DNA of 64,000 nucleotides from Herbaspirillum sp. RV1423 (lineage in GTDB: Bacteria > Pseudomonadota > Gammaproteobacteria > Burkholderiales > Burkholderiaceae_D), in the NCBI RefSeq assembly GCF_000577615.1, contig NZ_CBXX010000005.1:186001-250000 (forward strand). The letters run 5' to 3'. The notes under the pieces were generated by a model. That model had not been told where the DNA came from. It was given only the letters and a program-made list of their open reading frames with translations, and made no database searches. The position numbers were made by a program, and so were the translations under genes. This document shows, in pieces, positions 34,695-42,678 of the stretch (the first letter of the stretch is position 1; each line of letters begins with the position of its first letter).

Positions 34695-35165
34695 TCAGGC
34701 GATCTTCGCCAGCCGCACCGGCATTTGCACGGCGTCGTCTTCCTCTACTGCGTGGACTTCGCGCAGATAGGCGGCAAAGTCCTTGCCCACTTCGGCGTGC
34801 TTGACGCCCATGGCCATCGTGGCCTTGAGATAGCCCAGCTTGGAGCCGCAGTCGTAGCGCTGGCCGCGGTAACGGTAGGCCAGGACCTGTTCGCTTTTCA
34901 TCAGTTCGGCAATGCCGTCGGTCAGTTGGATTTCGCCGCCTGCGCCTTGGCCGATGTTTTCGAAATGGTCTTCGATGGCGCGCTTGTTGCGGCCGGTGAT
35001 GAAGATCATTTCGGTAATGCCTGCCTCGACAGCTTCTTCGACGGCGTACTGGATCGGCGGCTTGTCGACGATCGGAAGCATTTCCTTCGGCTGCGCTTTG
35101 GTGGCGGGCAAAAAGCGGCTGCCAAGTCCCGCGACAGGGAAGACGGCTTTCGTGATTTTTTTCAT
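34695..35165 (-). pseudogene. galU: galU-like gene with large in-frame internal deletion
   Basis: A 156-residue product. Residues 1-69 match the N-terminus of UTP-glucose-1-phosphate uridylyltransferase ([20 protein letters not shown], then [16 protein letters not shown]). Residues 70-156 match its C-terminus ([19 protein letters not shown], then [14 protein letters not shown]). Normal GalU has about 280-295 residues, so about 120-140 residues are missing at a junction near 34945-34965. The lost part carries the catalytic aspartates (LADD region) and the VEKP lysine region, so uridylyltransferase activity is very unlikely. The frame is open, a GAGGATC ribosome site precedes the ATG, and the terminator is kept. 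It may be expressed as a defective or repurposed protein, or be an assembly collapse. Confidence 0.82.
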
Positions 35166-35517
35166 GTTGATCCTCGGTCGATGAAGACGCGACAGACAGG
35201 GCGCGAATGCGCTACTGTTGTCCGCGATCTGCATTCGTACTTTGTCCAGCCGATGCGTTGCATTCACGTTATTGAATTAATTTCAATTTCAGATTAAAAA
35301 TCCATTCGGCGTTTGGCTATAGGAAACACTCCTTTTGACCTGTAGGAATTCGAGAGATGCGGCATAAACCGCAGCGGGCGGAACAACACTATTTTCCGCT
35401 TGTCCTACAAGGGAATTGGCCGCTGTCCGATATGGCGCCTGCGAGGCGCCAAATAAGATCCTTCTATCCTTGCATTCGGACGGCATTTGAAAAAAATAAT
35501 CTTGAAAGGAACATCTC
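35166..35517. other. Intergenic region between galU remnant and the GlsB-like gene
   Basis: A 352-bp divergent region without a gene. It is AT-rich at 35265-35330. It contains the TCCTACA/GGGAAT/CTGTCC element at 35403-35428 that recurs upstream of 38185, then a GGCGCC-TGCGA-GGCGCC hairpin (35434-35450). Promoters for both flanking genes must lie here. Confidence 0.6.
35403..35428 (+). promoter_or_regulatory. Shared upstream element, copy 1
   Basis: TCCTACA, one base, GGGAAT, one base, GG, three bases, CTGTCC. It lies 89 bp upstream of the GlsB-like ATG. A copy with the same spacing is at 38092-38117, upstream of another small gene; 21 of 26 positions are identical. A promoter or activator site is inferred. 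Confidence 0.6.
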
Positions 35518-35769
35518 ATGTCTCATGGAATCATTGCCTGGCTGGTGATCGGCGCTGTTGCAGGTTGGCTGGCCGGCGTGCTGGTCAAGGGCGGCGGCTT
35601 CGGGCTTCTGGTCGACATCCTGGTCGGTATTGTCGGCGCCTTCATCGGCGGCTGGCTGGCGGGCCTGCTCGGCATTGGCGTAGGCGGCGGGATTGCCGCT
35701 TCCATTGTGACGGCTACCATCGGCGCGGTAGTGCTGCTGTTGCTTCTGCGGCTCATCCGACGCGCATGA
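35518..35769 (+). CDS. GlsB/YeaQ/YmgE family stress-response membrane protein
   Basis: An 83-residue, very hydrophobic protein with three predicted transmembrane segments rich in glycine (WLVIGAVAGWLAGVLVKGGG and GIVGAFIGGWLAGLLGIG). It has the length and glycine-zipper pattern of the transglycosylase-associated (GlsB/YeaQ) family, induced by envelope or general stress in many bacteria. AAGGAAC precedes the ATG. The upstream region carries a conserved element shared with the small gene at 38185, suggesting common stress control. Confidence 0.9.
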   Translation: MSHGIIAWLVIGAVAGWLAGVLVKGGGFGLLVDILVGIVGAFIGGWLAGLLGIGVGGGIAASIVTATIGAVVLLLLLRLIRRA

Positions 35770-35926
35770 CGATGCATTAATGATGCGGAAAGTTGATCCA
35801 GGGAAAAAGAAGTGCAGAGACTGCAAACGTTATGATCATACGTTGTCACTCATATATCGTGCGCAGTCGACATCTCGTGTAAATTGAATCTATGCAGAAG
35901 ATTCCTTCATTGCGGGAGTGAAGATC

Positions 35927-36274
35927 ATGCAGACCACCGAAAACAACGACAGGCTCAACTCCGTTCATGCTTCCAGCTTCCCGGTCAGGCAAGCGCACAC
36001 GCCATCCAGCGTGTCGCATCCTTACCAGCCGGGGCAGCCGCAGGTATTGACGGACGATCTCAAGGCGCAACTGGCGGAAGCCAACCAGCGGCGCCGCGAG
36101 AATCTCTATCCTCGGCTGGCGCAGACGCTGGCCACCATGGAGCAGGGCAGCGTGACGCGCAGCTACTCGGAAGAGCGCGCCATGTCTTTGCAGCAACTGG
36201 CTGCGGCCAACAAGGCCAGACGCAGCCGACTACGCGAAGCCGGTTACGGTTCGCACATGCCTGGCCTGGCGTAG
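35927..36274 (+). CDS. Hypothetical protein
   Basis: A 115-residue soluble, helix-prone protein with a polar N-terminus (MQTTENNDRLNSVHASSF). Arg-rich repeats ANQRRRENLYPRLAQTLATMEQG and AANKARRSRLREAGYGSHMP suggest related helical units. GGGAG lies eight bases before the ATG at 35927; a GTG three codons earlier is possible. I do not recognise a family. It lies between two probable stress-related genes and upstream of pgm on the same strand (113 bp gap). Confidence 0.6.
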   Translation: MQTTENNDRLNSVHASSFPVRQAHTPSSVSHPYQPGQPQVLTDDLKAQLAEANQRRRENLYPRLAQTLATMEQGSVTRSYSEERAMSLQQLAAANKARRSRLREAGYGSHMPGLA

Positions 36275-36387
36275 TTTACCGGCGTCCGCGCTACAATAGC
36301 GGGCTTGGTGGATACGCATTCAAGCGGCAGCGCCTATCGCGGCGCTGCCGGTTCATCATTTTCATCCAAAGAAACGACAAACCATAC

Positions 36388-38043
36388 ATGAGCAGCATCA
36401 GTCCTCTGGCGGGGCAACGCGCCGCTACTTCCTCCCTGGTCGATTTGCCGGTGCTGGTGACCAGTTACTACAGCCTGCGCCCGGATGCTGGCATGACGTC
36501 GCATCAGGTCGCCTTCGGCACATCCGGCCATCGCGGCAGTTCTCTTGTCTACAGCTTCAACGAATGGCATGTATTGGCGATCACCCAGGCGATCTGCGAT
36601 TACCGCATGGAGAACGGCATCAGCGGTCCGCTGTTCCTCGGCATCGACACACATGCCTTGTCGGCGCCGGCCTTCGCCAGCGCGCTTGAGGTGCTGGCCG
36701 CCAACGGCGTGCAGACCATGATCTCGCGCGGCACGCCTTATACGCCCACGCCGGCGATATCGCACGCAATCCTGATGCACAACCGCAGGCATCCCTCCGC
36801 CCCGGCCGACGGCATCGTCATTACGCCATCGCATAATCCTCCCGACAACGGCGGATTCAAGTACAACACACCCAATGGCGGTCCCGCCGACACCAACGTC
36901 ACCAACTGGATCGAAAAACGCGCCAACGCCTATCTCAAGGACGCCGTGCGCACGGTCAAGCGCATACCCTACGATCGCGCCATGCGCGCGCCGAGCACGC
37001 ATCGGTACGATTATCTGGAAACCTATGTCGACGACCTGACCAACATCATCGATCTGGCGGCAATCCGCGATGCGGGCATCCACATCGGCGTCGATCCGCT
37101 GGGCGGCGCCGGCGTCCATTATTGGGGAATGATCGCCGATCGCTACAACCTCAAGCTGGAAGTGGTCAATCGCGAAGTCGACCCGACCTTCCGTTTCGTG
37201 CCGCTGGACTGGGACGCGCAGATTCGCATGGATCCTTCGTCGCCCTATGCGATGCGCGAACTGATTTCTCTGAAGGATAAATTCGACATCGCCTTTGCCT
37301 GCGACACCGACCATGACCGCCACGGCATCGTCACCAGGAGCGTCGGCCTGATGCCGTCCAATCATTATCTGTCGGCGGCCGTATCCTATCTGTTCCAGCA
37401 TCGTCCCGAATGGCGCTCCGACACCGGCGTCGGCAAGACATTGGTCAGCAGCCAGATGATCGACCGCGTTGCGGCGCAATTGCAGCGTCCATTGCAGGAA
37501 ATGCCGATCGGTTTCAAATGGTTCGTCGAGGGCCTGCAGGACGGCAGTCTCGGTTTCGGCTGCGAAGAGAGCGCCGGCGCGTCTTTCCTGCGCTTCGACG
37601 GCACGCCGTGGAGCACCGACAAGGACGGCATCACCGCAGCCTTGCTGGCGGCGGAAATGACCGCGCGCACCGGCCGCGATCCCGGTGAAATCTACCTGGA
37701 ACTGACGCAGCAACTCGGCCTGCCGTGCAATGGTCGCATCGAAGCGGCCGCCACGCCGGAACAAAAGAAACTGCTGTCGCGCCTGTCTTCCGACAACGTT
37801 CATTCGACCGAGTTGGCCGGCGAAGAAATACGCCAGATCCTGACCACCGCGCCGGCGAACCACAAGGCCTTCGGCGGCGTCAAGATCATCAGCGACAATG
37901 GCTGGTTCGCCGCGCGCCCCTCCGGCACCGAAAACATCTACAAGATTTACGCCGAAAGTTTCCGCGACGAGACCCATCTCAACCACATCTTCGCCGAGGC
38001 GCAGGAGATCGTTACCGAGGCGCTCACGGCCGGCGCCGCCTGA
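36388..38043 (+). CDS. pgm: Phosphoglucomutase (alpha-D-glucose phosphate-specific)
   Basis: A 551-residue enzyme interconverting glucose 1- and 6-phosphate. The sequence has VAFGTSGHRGSS near residue 37, the phosphoserine loop GIVITPSHNPPDNGGFKYN (about 144-162), the Mg2+ site DTDHDRHGIV (about 308-317) and the sugar-binding GCEESAGASFLR. ARPSGTENIYKIYAES near the C-terminus is the phosphate-binding loop. The start at 36388 fits the family; the open frame runs further upstream but only over a neighbouring gene. An inverted repeat terminator follows at 38060. Confidence 0.96.
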   Translation: MSSISPLAGQRAATSSLVDLPVLVTSYYSLRPDAGMTSHQVAFGTSGHRGSSLVYSFNEWHVLAITQAICDYRMENGISGPLFLGIDTHALSAPAFASALEVLAANGVQTMISRGTPYTPTPAISHAILMHNRRHPSAPADGIVITPSHNPPDNGGFKYNTPNGGPADTNVTNWIEKRANAYLKDAVRTVKRIPYDRAMRAPSTHRYDYLETYVDDLTNIIDLAAIRDAGIHIGVDPLGGAGVHYWGMIADRYNLKLEVVNREVDPTFRFVPLDWDAQIRMDPSSPYAMRELISLKDKFDIAFACDTDHDRHGIVTRSVGLMPSNHYLSAAVSYLFQHRPEWRSDTGVGKTLVSSQMIDRVAAQLQRPLQEMPIGFKWFVEGLQDGSLGFGCEESAGASFLRFDGTPWSTDKDGITAALLAAEMTARTGRDPGEIYLELTQQLGLPCNGRIEAAATPEQKKLLSRLSSDNVHSTELAGEEIRQILTTAPANHKAFGGVKIISDNGWFAARPSGTENIYKIYAESFRDETHLNHIFAEAQEIVTEALTAGAA

Positions 38044-38059
38044 CTTTCAAGCTTCGCTC

Positions 38060-38092
38060 CGGCATGAGGCTGTCCGGCTTCATGCCGTTCTT
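38060..38092 (+). terminator. Probable terminator after pgm
   Basis: CGGCATGA (38060-38067) pairs with TCATGCCG (38080-38087) around a 12-base loop and is followed by TTCTT. The TCCTACA element begins right after it. Confidence 0.65.
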
Positions 38093-38117
38093 CCTACAGG
38101 GGAATAGGTGCCTGTCC
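38092..38117 (+). promoter_or_regulatory. Shared upstream element, copy 2
   Basis: TCCTACA, one base, GGGAAT, one base, GG, three bases, CTGTCC, in the same spacing as at 35403-35428. It lies 67 bp upstream of the 58-residue gene at 38185. Confidence 0.6.
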
Positions 38118-38184
38118 TGTTGGCAGGCCGTCCCGTCTTGCCTACGATGACCTTGCCTCTTATTTTTTCAGACAGGAGTCCATC

Positions 38185-38361
38185 ATGCCCAGGGGCGACA
38201 AATCTTCTTACACCGGCAAGCAAAAACGTCAGGCCGCGCATATCGAAGAAAGCTATGAAAAGCACGGCGTCAATCACAAGGAAGCCGAGCGGCGCACTTG
38301 GGCGACGGAAAACAAGATTTCCGGCGGCGTCCGCAAGAGCGGCTCCGGACGCAAACATTAG
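38185..38361 (+). CDS. Small basic protein, 'plasmid stabilization protein'-like stress family
   Basis: A 58-residue protein beginning MPRGDKSSYTGKQKRQAAHI and ending with SGGVRKSGSGRKH. The pattern (GDKSSYT-KQKRQA-HIEESYE, then EAERRTWATENK-SGG) is that of small proteins widely annotated as plasmid stabilization protein and often found beside stress genes such as KGG or CsbD types. The annotation name has little experimental backing. CAGGAG lies upstream of the ATG. The upstream element shared with the GlsB-like gene suggests stress induction. Confidence 0.85.
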   Translation: MPRGDKSSYTGKQKRQAAHIEESYEKHGVNHKEAERRTWATENKISGGVRKSGSGRKH

Positions 38362-38472
38362 GGCACTCGTTTCGCCATGTTTGCCGACAGCATGATTTTG
38401 CACGCGACGGCTGAAGCGCAGAGCAGGCATCGTGTATCGGCCCCGTCAACCAGCGCAGGCAAGGAGAACAGC

Positions 38473-38919
38473 ATGGCCACTGCAACAGACAAACAGCCGG
38501 TGAAATCCGAGGTCGCGCCGCAAAATCAAGAACAAGCTTCATCTTCCGGCCAGCGGCAGTCGCCACACCTCGATCCGCTGGGGCGACCGCTGCACCAGGG
38601 CAGTCCGCGCTTCACCGACCAGCAGGCCGGCGGCGACCTGACGGGCGACGAATCGGATGCGCGCGACGACAACTTTATTGAAGCCGGTTCTGGGCAGACG
38701 GCGCGCGACGTCACCGGGCATGCTGACGAATTGCCGGCGGCTTCGGCAGAGTTGCTGCGTTGTGTTGCCGTCGTCAAATCGGAAGTGCCCATGAAGGCGC
38801 CCGCTATCGGGCAACGCGAGGCAGAGCCGGAGCCCGACGGCACCGAAGATCCGGGTTCCAGCGCCGACGACGGATTGGCGCCGCGCAAGACAGACGGAAG
38901 CGCATCCGAACAGCACTGA
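38473..38919 (+). CDS. Hypothetical acidic disordered protein
   Basis: A 148-residue protein rich in Gln, Ser, Asp, Glu and Pro, with almost no predicted order except a short hydrophobic segment (AASAELLRCVAVVKSE). AAGGAGAAC precedes the ATG at 38473. A strong terminator-like hairpin follows its stop at 38939-38968. It probably belongs to the group of small stress-associated proteins in this region, inferred from position and composition. No family was recognised. Confidence 0.6.
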   Translation: MATATDKQPVKSEVAPQNQEQASSSGQRQSPHLDPLGRPLHQGSPRFTDQQAGGDLTGDESDARDDNFIEAGSGQTARDVTGHADELPAASAELLRCVAVVKSEVPMKAPAIGQREAEPEPDGTEDPGSSADDGLAPRKTDGSASEQH

Positions 38920-38938
38920 GCCTTCGCATCATCCTCCC

Positions 38939-38973
38939 GGCAGTTGACATCGACGCATGTCAACTGCCGTTTT
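38939..38973 (+). terminator. Intrinsic terminator after the disordered-protein gene
   Basis: Perfect 12-bp inverted repeat GGCAGTTGACAT / ATGTCAACTGCC with loop CGACGC, followed by GTTTTGC. It lies 20 bp after the stop at 38919 and just before the antiporter gene. Confidence 0.78.
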
Positions 38974-38976
38974 GCA

Positions 38977-40332
38977 TTGCATCGCCGGAGAGCGCATATC
39001 GACATCCCCACCGTCTACTTTCTGGTCGCCGGCATCCTGCTGATGTTCATGGTGTTCCTCGAGTCCGTGCTGGAACGCCTGCCGTTCAACGCCGCCATGC
39101 TGTACCTGCCGATCGGCTGGCTGCTCGGGCCTTCCGGCAGCGGCCTGATCCGTATCGATCTGCAAGCCCATGCCGAGGTCCTGACGGTTGTCACGCGCGT
39201 GGCTTTGCTGTTGTCGTTGTTCACGGTCGGGCTCAAGCTGCGCGTGGCGTTTCGCGGCGAAGGCAGCAAGCTGTGGCGGTTGCCGCTGCGGTTGGGCGTG
39301 GTGTCCATGCTGATTACCGTGCCGCTGCTGGCGCTGTGCATCAGCGTCCTCTTTGGATTGCCGTTCGCCGTCGCCATGCTGCTCAGCGCCATTCTCGCAC
39401 CGACCGATCCGGTGCTGGCCTCCGACGTGCAGATTCAGAATGTGGACGACCCCGACCAACTGCGTTTCAGCCTGAGCGGCGAGGGCGGGCTCAACGACGG
39501 CAGCGCCTATCCCTTCGTGATCCTGGCGCTGATCCTGCTCGGCGTGACCGATGAGATCGCCCAGGTGGATCATTTCGGCTTGTTTGTCGCTTGGGGTGTC
39601 GCCGCCGGCATCGGCTGCGGCGCGCTGTGCGGCTGGGCCATGTCGCGCACAGTGCTGTTCGCGCGCCAGCGCTTCGGCCTGGCGCTCGGCATGGAAGAGT
39701 TCATGGCGATCGGCATCATCATGCTGTCGTATGGCGTGGCGGAACTGGTGCATGGCATTGGCTTCCTGTCGGTATTCGCCGCCGGCCTGGCGATGCGCCA
39801 GGTGGAATCCGCCAACAGCGGCAACAAGCCCGCCGGCGAGCTGATCGCTGCCGCGCAAGGCAGCGGCAAGACCGCGGCGGCGGTACATCCCGAGCAGGCG
39901 CCGGCGTATCTGACCGAGACCGTGCTCGGCTTCAACCAGCAACTGGAACATTTCGCCGAGTTTTTCATGGTCTTGCTGATGGGGATTCTGCTGTCCGAAT
40001 CAGGTTTGTCGGGCGAGGGTGTGCTGCTGGCCGGGTTGCTGTTCTTCGTGGTCCGGCCGATTGCCGTGGCGCTGGGGCTGGCCGGGTCAGGCATCGAAAG
40101 CTCGCACCGCTGGCTGATTGCCTGGTTCGGCATCCGCGGCGTCGGTTCGCTGTATTACCTTTGCTTCGCCTTGCAGTTCTGGCACAACAAACTCAATGCG
40201 CGCGTGGCGCGGGACGTATTGACCGTGCTGGCGCTGTCGATCGTCGCGCACGGCATTTCTTCGGCGCCGTTGATGCATATCTATTGGCGCAAACGCATGC
40301 AATCGGAGAGGCGTCTGCGCCAGGAAAAGTAA
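38977..40332 (+). CDS. Sodium/proton antiporter (CPA1 family, NhaP-like)
   Basis: About 451 residues with roughly 12 transmembrane helices. The ion-binding motif region is LLSAILAPTDPVLASDVQIQ, with Asp in the PTDP motif, and SGEGGLNDGSAYPFV follows. GIRGVGSLYYLCFAL in the penultimate helix is also typical of CPA1 exchangers. The start is uncertain: no ATG lies in frame before the first helix. TTG at 38977 is one choice. An ATC at 38998 is the only codon well placed behind CCGGAG (38985-38990) and gives IDIPTVYFLVAG. It likely exports Na+ or K+ for pH and salt tolerance. Confidence 0.88.
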   Translation: MHRRRAHIDIPTVYFLVAGILLMFMVFLESVLERLPFNAAMLYLPIGWLLGPSGSGLIRIDLQAHAEVLTVVTRVALLLSLFTVGLKLRVAFRGEGSKLWRLPLRLGVVSMLITVPLLALCISVLFGLPFAVAMLLSAILAPTDPVLASDVQIQNVDDPDQLRFSLSGEGGLNDGSAYPFVILALILLGVTDEIAQVDHFGLFVAWGVAAGIGCGALCGWAMSRTVLFARQRFGLALGMEEFMAIGIIMLSYGVAELVHGIGFLSVFAAGLAMRQVESANSGNKPAGELIAAAQGSGKTAAAVHPEQAPAYLTETVLGFNQQLEHFAEFFMVLLMGILLSESGLSGEGVLLAGLLFFVVRPIAVALGLAGSGIESSHRWLIAWFGIRGVGSLYYLCFALQFWHNKLNARVARDVLTVLALSIVAHGISSAPLMHIYWRKRMQSERRLRQEK

Positions 40333-40534
40333 TAAAACTACATTTACTACATCGACATTTTTTACTTTGTTGATGACTGCTTCGTCAATAAAAATAAAGA
40401 GTTATCCGTGAAATGGCTGGAAATATGGCCCGTGCTGTGCCAGAATAATCAAAAAATATAGTAAAACTACATAAAATAAAGCCTCAAAGATTGTGCTCGA
40501 CTCAATCTTGGCCATGCACGGAACAGGAGACCGC

Positions 40535-42187
40535 ATGAAATTTTCCAGTCTTAGGATCGGCCATCGCCTGTCGCTTTGCTTCGGCGTCATCCTGGTATTG
40601 ATGGCGGCCGTCACGGCCTTGGCGGGCTTGTCCGCGCATCGCGCCCAGCAACGACTGGCGGCGGCCCTCAGTCATACCAACGGCAAATCCGAAATCGCAG
40701 CGCTGATGCGCCAGAGCCTGTTCCGCCAGGGGCAGGCCGCGCGCAACGTCGGCACGCTGACCGACCTCAACGCCATGCAAAAGGAAATGGCGCGCATCGG
40801 CAGCGAACGCAAGAACTACCGCGTCAATCAGGCGGCCTTGCTCAAGGCCGGCGTCAGCGTCGAAGAGCAGGCCATTGTCAATGAGATGGAAGGCTACGAC
40901 CGTCGCAGCGAGCCGTTCATCAGGCAAGCCGAGGAGTTCGCCGCCGGCTTCAACGCCGGGCAGGCGACCAAGCTGCTCAACACCGAAGTCGCTCCCTTGC
41001 AGAGCCAGTGGCTCGAAGCCATCGACAAACTAGTCAAGCTGGAGCAAAGCCAGATCCAGAGCGACCTTGACGATTTCGCCGCGAGCAGCCGGCAGACCAC
41101 GCTGGCGACGATCGCGATTTGCGCCGTCGCGATGCTGCTGGCGGCCCTGGTGGCATCGCGTCTCAATCGCAGCATCACACGGCCGCTCAATGAGGCCGTC
41201 AGCCTTGCCAGCCGCGTTGCCGCGGGCGACCTGACGGCGCATATCGCCGGCGGCGGCAAGGATGAAACGGGTCAGTTGCTGGCGGCGCTGGGCAGCATGA
41301 ATCAAAGCCTGCTGCAAACCGTCAGCGAAGTGCGCAACGGCACCCAAAGCATCTTCCGCGTGTCGCAGCAGAATGCCGCCGGCAACACCGACCTCGCGGC
41401 GCGCACCGAAGCCCAGGCCGGTTCCTTGCAGCAGACCGCCGGCGCCATGGCGGAACTGACCGATATCGTCGGCCGCAATGCGCGGCAGATCGGCGAAGCC
41501 AACCGGCTGGCCCAGTCTGCCGCCGGCGTCGCCTCGCGCGGCGGCGAAATCGTGTCGTCGGTGGTTGGCACCATGAGTGCCATCAAGGACAGTTCGCGCA
41601 AGGTGGTCGACATCATCGCCGTGATCGACGGCATCGCCTTCCAGACCAATATCCTGGCGCTCAATGCCGCCGTGGAAGCGGCGCGGGCCGGCGAGTTGGG
41701 GCGCGGTTTTGCGGTAGTGGCGACCGAAGTGCGCCAGTTGGCCATGCGCAGCGCTGCCGCGGCCAAGGAAATCAAGGTCCTGATCGGCGACTCGGTCGAG
41801 CGCATCGATGCCGGCAGTCGCCAGGTGGACGACGCCGGGCAGACCATGCGCGAAATCGTCGGCTCGGTCGAACATGTGGTCGGCATCATGGATGAAATCG
41901 CCGCCGCCAGCGATGCGCAAAACCACGGCATCGCCGACCTCAATCAGTCGATTGCCGAAATCGATGCCGTCACGCGCACCAACGCCATGCTGGTGGCGCA
42001 AGCTGCTACGGCCACCGCCGACATGCAGGAACAGGCGCGCAAATTATGGAGCGCGGTCAGTGCGTTCCGCGTCGGCGAACAGCATGACGGGCTCGCGGAC
42101 CTGCACGACATCCGGTCATTGCCGCCGACAGGGAAGGCGGGGCTGCCGCAGCGCGAAACGCCGATGATTTCCATCGTTCCGGCTTGA
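40535..42187 (+). CDS. Methyl-accepting chemotaxis protein
   Basis: A 550-residue receptor. TM1 is at about 11-32. A periplasmic four-helix-bundle ligand domain follows (about 33-190), then TM2 ([17 protein letters not shown], about 193-210), a HAMP domain (about 211-265) and a long cytoplasmic coiled coil. The signalling tip [20 protein letters not shown] then [15 protein letters not shown] is intact. No CheR-tethering pentapeptide is seen at the C-terminus. AGGAGA precedes the ATG at 40535. The upstream region is unusually AT-rich and has an 11-bp direct repeat. The ligand is unknown. Confidence 0.93.
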   Translation: MKFSSLRIGHRLSLCFGVILVLMAAVTALAGLSAHRAQQRLAAALSHTNGKSEIAALMRQSLFRQGQAARNVGTLTDLNAMQKEMARIGSERKNYRVNQAALLKAGVSVEEQAIVNEMEGYDRRSEPFIRQAEEFAAGFNAGQATKLLNTEVAPLQSQWLEAIDKLVKLEQSQIQSDLDDFAASSRQTTLATIAICAVAMLLAALVASRLNRSITRPLNEAVSLASRVAAGDLTAHIAGGGKDETGQLLAALGSMNQSLLQTVSEVRNGTQSIFRVSQQNAAGNTDLAARTEAQAGSLQQTAGAMAELTDIVGRNARQIGEANRLAQSAAGVASRGGEIVSSVVGTMSAIKDSSRKVVDIIAVIDGIAFQTNILALNAAVEAARAGELGRGFAVVATEVRQLAMRSAAAAKEIKVLIGDSVERIDAGSRQVDDAGQTMREIVGSVEHVVGIMDEIAAASDAQNHGIADLNQSIAEIDAVTRTNAMLVAQAATATADMQEQARKLWSAVSAFRVGEQHDGLADLHDIRSLPPTGKAGLPQRETPMISIVPA

Positions 42188-42228
42188 TCCGATGCAACTC
42201 TTGCGCCGTGTCGGGACTCGTCGACGGC

Positions 42229-42249
42229 GGCGTCAGAGTCGCTGACGCC
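42229..42249 (+). terminator. Hairpin after the chemoreceptor gene
   Basis: GGCGTCAG and CTGACGCC form a perfect 8-bp stem with loop AGTCG, 42 bp after the stop. No T run follows, so termination may be weak or Rho-assisted. Confidence 0.5.
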
Positions 42250-42372
42250 AGAAATAGTGTTTGTCCTATACGCAGCTCCGGCCTGAGAGAGTAGCCTGAG
42301 TAGTCGCCAGCCGGCGTCGTCGTTGCTGCGCCGTCGTCGGTTACGCGCACGTCATCCTGCAGAAAGGACATC

Positions 42373-42465
42373 ATGCATAGACCCCAAGACATACCCCCGG
42401 TGGAAGTGCCGCCGCTCGATCCGAACCCTGACCGGGAACCGGTTCCGGATCAAAATCCGGAATGA
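42373..42465 (+). CDS. Proline-rich microprotein 1
   Basis: A 30-residue product beginning MHRPQDIPPVEVPPLDP with ten prolines. AAAGGA lies five bases before the ATG. Twelve bases after its stop begins a second Pro-rich gene with the same N-terminal plan (MH-x-PQ-[DE]-IPP), so both are probably real and arose by tandem duplication. There are no hydrophobic or catalytic features. It lies in a region of small stress-type genes. Confidence 0.6.
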   Translation: MHRPQDIPPVEVPPLDPNPDREPVPDQNPE

Positions 42466-42477
42466 GGCGCCATACGC

Positions 42478-42627
42478 ATGCACACGCCGCAAGAAATCCC
42501 TCCGACCGCGCCACCGCCGCCCAGGGATATTCCACCGGACGAGTACAACCCGATCGAAGACCCGCCTGTCAATCCTGAGCAGCCGGGCATCCCCGAGCCT
42601 CCCGAAATACCGGTCAAGATGGCATAG
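42478..42627 (+). CDS. Proline-rich microprotein 2
   Basis: A 49-residue acidic product beginning MHTPQEIPPTAPPPPRDIPP, about 40 percent proline, paralogous in its start to the microprotein 12 bp upstream. A GAGG at 42464-42467 may act as ribosome binding site (10-base spacing). Such Pro/Glu-rich short proteins are likely disordered in the cytoplasm. The function is unknown. Confidence 0.6.
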   Translation: MHTPQEIPPTAPPPPRDIPPDEYNPIEDPPVNPEQPGIPEPPEIPVKMA

Positions 42628-42678
42628 ACAGGTGTAGCGGAATGGTCTGAAACCGATTCCTATGAGGAGTACAGCAAC

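Noticed and set aside
34513-34770. 85-codon plus-strand open frame
   Set aside because: Runs through the galU terminator and into galU; composition is random-like.
36388-38043. Longer phosphoglucomutase starting near 35884
   Set aside because: The extra 168 codons overlap the 115-aa gene in another frame and match no phosphoglucomutase N-terminus.
38944-38976. TTG start for the antiporter
   Set aside because: The codon lies within the perfect terminator stem 38939-38968, and the added residues do not resemble a membrane-protein start.
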